Made by a program: the position numbers and the translations under genes. This document shows, piece after piece, positions 62,588-64,000 of a stretch of 64,000 bases of DNA; positions within the stretch are counted from its first letter, which is position 1; the number at the start of each line of letters is the position of its first letter. This DNA is from Alphaproteobacteria bacterium (GTDB lineage: Bacteria; Pseudomonadota; Alphaproteobacteria; Thalassobaculales; Thalassobaculaceae). Below the pieces are notes generated by a model. The model did no database searches and was not told the DNA's origin. It saw nothing but the letters and a program-made list of their open reading frames with translations. The stretch is taken from contig JANSYS010000020.1 in the NCBI GenBank assembly GCA_024742275.1, forward strand, positions 1 to 64,000. Direction: 5' to 3'.

Positions 62588-63214
62588 TTAGAGGTCGGAG
62601 AGGTCCTCGTACTCGGTGGCGGTCATCGACGGCCGCTCGCGGAAGACGTCGACCCACCAAGCCAGGTTGGGATGGGGCGAGACGTAGCGGTCGAGCCCCC
62701 GGAACTCCAGCCAGTCTAGGGCCGTCGCCAGGGCGATCACGCCGATATCGGCCACCTGGTCCGGTGGTACCTTCCCCATGGCCGGGCCGCTTTCGAGAAT
62801 GTCGTAGGCGGCATCGAGCTGGGAGATCAGATCCTCGCGCAGTCCCGGAATGCTGATGCCCATCTCGTTCTGCTGAAGTTCCCACCGCAGGTCGGCGCCC
62901 AGTTCGCACAGGCCCGACGCGAGATGCTGCAGGGTCAGCGTTGCCTGTCGCTCGCCGCTTTCCTTGGGGACGAGGCGCCCGCCGGAGAACTCGTCGATAT
63001 AGAAGCAGATCTCTTCGCTATCGAAGACTCCGCGGCCGTCCTGAAGGATGAGCAAGGGGGCGGTGTTGAGCGGGTTCTCGGGATGCGCCGGCTCGTCTCC
63101 TTGACGGACGTGGCTCGCAAGATGGCGCACCTCCACGCCCGTCACTCCGGCCTCCAGAAGAGCGACCTCCGCTTTGCGGGCGAAGGGTGAGTGGCGCTGC
63201 GAGAACAGAATCAT
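62588..63214 (-). CDS. Glutathione S-transferase family protein
   Basis: 208 aa. MILFSQRHSPFARKAEVALL is the thioredoxin-like N-terminus with the SPF site in place of the usual S/C; HPENPLNTAPLLILQDGRGV and FDSEEICFYIDEF bind glutathione (DSEEI, like DSxxI). The rest is helical (QVADIGVIALATALDWLEFR). The ATG at 63214 begins the fold; the frame is open further upstream without a conserved part. Substrate unknown. Divergent from the aminotransferase gene; convergent with the CoxL-like gene at 21 bp. Confidence 0.87.
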   Translation of the reverse strand: MILFSQRHSPFARKAEVALLEAGVTGVEVRHLASHVRQGDEPAHPENPLNTAPLLILQDGRGVFDSEEICFYIDEFSGGRLVPKESGERQATLTLQHLASGLCELGADLRWELQQNEMGISIPGLREDLISQLDAAYDILESGPAMGKVPPDQVADIGVIALATALDWLEFRGLDRYVSPHPNLAWWVDVFRERPSMTATEYEDLSDL

Positions 63215-63388
63215 CGCCGCAGTATCCACCGAGCGGGCCGACACGCCAACAATGCTGTGCTCCGATCCCATCGCACCGAGACGTGAGCGCTGCAGCGGGA
63301 TACCGACAGGCGGCGCCCGACTCGAACGCTTGACGCTTCGGCCATCGGGGCGTTCGATACGGCACGTCCCCGCGCCTGGAGCGATCCC

Positions 63389-64000
63389 ATGTCCGCACGC
63401 AAGAGCCATGTCTTCCATCGCAATGCCCGCGCCGTCCCGCCGGTCGCCGTCAAAGGCGACGGTGTCTATATCGTCGATGCGGACGGCAAACGCTATCTTG
63501 ACGGCTCCGGCGGCGCGGCGGTGTCGTGCCTCGGGCACAGCCATCCCAAGGTGATCGAGGCGATCAAGCGTCAGCTCGACGCCATTCCCTACGGCCATAC
63601 CGGCTTCTTCACGAACGAGCCGATGGAGAAGCTCGCGGCTTATCTCGCGAGGGAAGCGCCGGGCGAGCTCGACATGGTCTATTTCGTCTCCGGCGGGTCT
63701 GAAGCGGTCGAGGCGTCGCTGAAGATGGCCCGCCAGTACTTCATCGAGATCGGTCAACCCAAGCGTCATAGGATCATCGCCCGGCGGCAGAGCTACCACG
63801 GCAATACCCTCGGAGCCCTCGCCGTCGGCGGCAACGAGATGCGGCGCGAGCAGTTCCGCCCGATGCTGATCGATGCGGAGCACGTTTCGCCCTGCTTCGC
63901 GTATCGGGACAAACGGGCCGAAGAGAGCGACGAGGAGTACGGATTGCGGGTCGCCGACGAACTCGATGCGACGATCCGCAAGGCCGGGCCTGATACCGTC
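63389..64000 (+). CDS. Class III aminotransferase (PLP-dependent), partial at the right edge
   Basis: The frame from the ATG at 63389 stays open to the end of the window (204 codons). KGDGVYIVDADGKRYLDGSG, GAAVSCLGHSHPKVIEAIKR, MVYFVSGGSEAVEASLKMAR and RRQSYHGNTLGALAVGGNE are class III aminotransferase motifs: GGSEA binds the cofactor phosphate and SYHG is the aromatic stacking region. The PLP lysine lies beyond the window. Typical amino donors are omega-amino acids or polyamines. The gene is not complete here, so the product cannot be refined. Confidence 0.88.
   Translation, partial: MSARKSHVFHRNARAVPPVAVKGDGVYIVDADGKRYLDGSGGAAVSCLGHSHPKVIEAIKRQLDAIPYGHTGFFTNEPMEKLAAYLAREAPGELDMVYFVSGGSEAVEASLKMARQYFIEIGQPKRHRIIARRQSYHGNTLGALAVGGNEMRREQFRPMLIDAEHVSPCFAYRDKRAEESDEEYGLRVADELDATIRKAGPDTV

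Noticed and set aside
61134-62909. A 591-codon minus-strand open frame opposite the CoxL-like gene
   Set aside because: Antisense shadow of a clear gene; it also crosses the end of the GST gene.
1-64000. CRISPR arrays, restriction-modification, toxin-antitoxin or abortive-infection genes
   Set aside because: No regularly spaced direct repeats and no recognisable defence proteins were seen on either strand; the HTH gene at 4542 has no toxin partner.

Overview
The window is high-GC DNA with dense operons, GGAGG-type ribosome binding sites and frequent GTG starts. Gene content (SpeD-SpeE, form-II CoxL-like dehydrogenase, ATP-grasp/alpha-E/transglutaminase trio, DUF1289, Mla-type lipid transporter with STAS fusion, Mct-like CoA transferase) suggests an alphaproteobacterium, probably a Rhodospirillales-like lineage. 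The genus cannot be fixed from sequence alone.

Region 1 (1 to about 5993) is an accessory island end in decay. It holds the terminus of an IS21-family element (1-230) inserted in a serine recombinase, a tyrosine recombinase broken by an in-frame TAG, an intact 553-aa tyrosine recombinase, an excisionase-like HTH gene that seems frameshifted, a possible IS3-type scar, an HTH regulator, a complete tRNA-Gly(CCC), an AT-rich stretch without genes, and the 3' half of a second tRNA-Gly(CCC) at 5944-5993. That half gene looks like an attachment-site scar and marks the change to ordinary chromosome.

Region 2 (6128-15907) carries a YnjB/YnjC-type ABC importer without its ATPase, a DJ-1-like protein lacking the usual cysteine, DUF1289, a homocysteine methyltransferase, RidA, a frameshifted LysE exporter, the speD-speE spermidine operon behind an attenuator-like leader, and an M14-family deacylase.

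Region 3 (16040-33789) is rich in envelope functions. It has three family-2 glycosyltransferase domains in two genes, the complete dTDP-L-rhamnose set rfbC-B-D-A, an M23 peptidase, the ATP-grasp/alpha-E/transglutaminase trio, a nitronate monooxygenase, a second sugar-transfer cluster (GT4, GT2, ArnT-like GT39) and an Mct-like CoA transferase.

Region 4 (33829-50234) includes a palindromic repeat, a P1 peptidase, a zinc-binding metallopeptidase operon, a ThDP enzyme, a conserved unknown, the reverse transsulfuration pair (cystathionine beta-synthase and gamma-lyase), a large chemotaxis receptor, a TPR protein, a DUF898/M48 pair and dihydroorotase. Region 5 (50253-64000) has a TPR/GT41-like glycosyltransferase, a lipoprotein, AcuI-like reductase, GNAT, thiolase, apt, a four-gene Mla-type lipid transporter operon, an orphan CoxL-like dehydrogenase, a GST and the start of a class III aminotransferase.

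I did not find a clear new defence or other wholly novel system. The best leads are the coherently broken integration module with its tRNA half-gene boundary, the attenuator-like speD leader, and a possible AUC start in the ATP-grasp gene.
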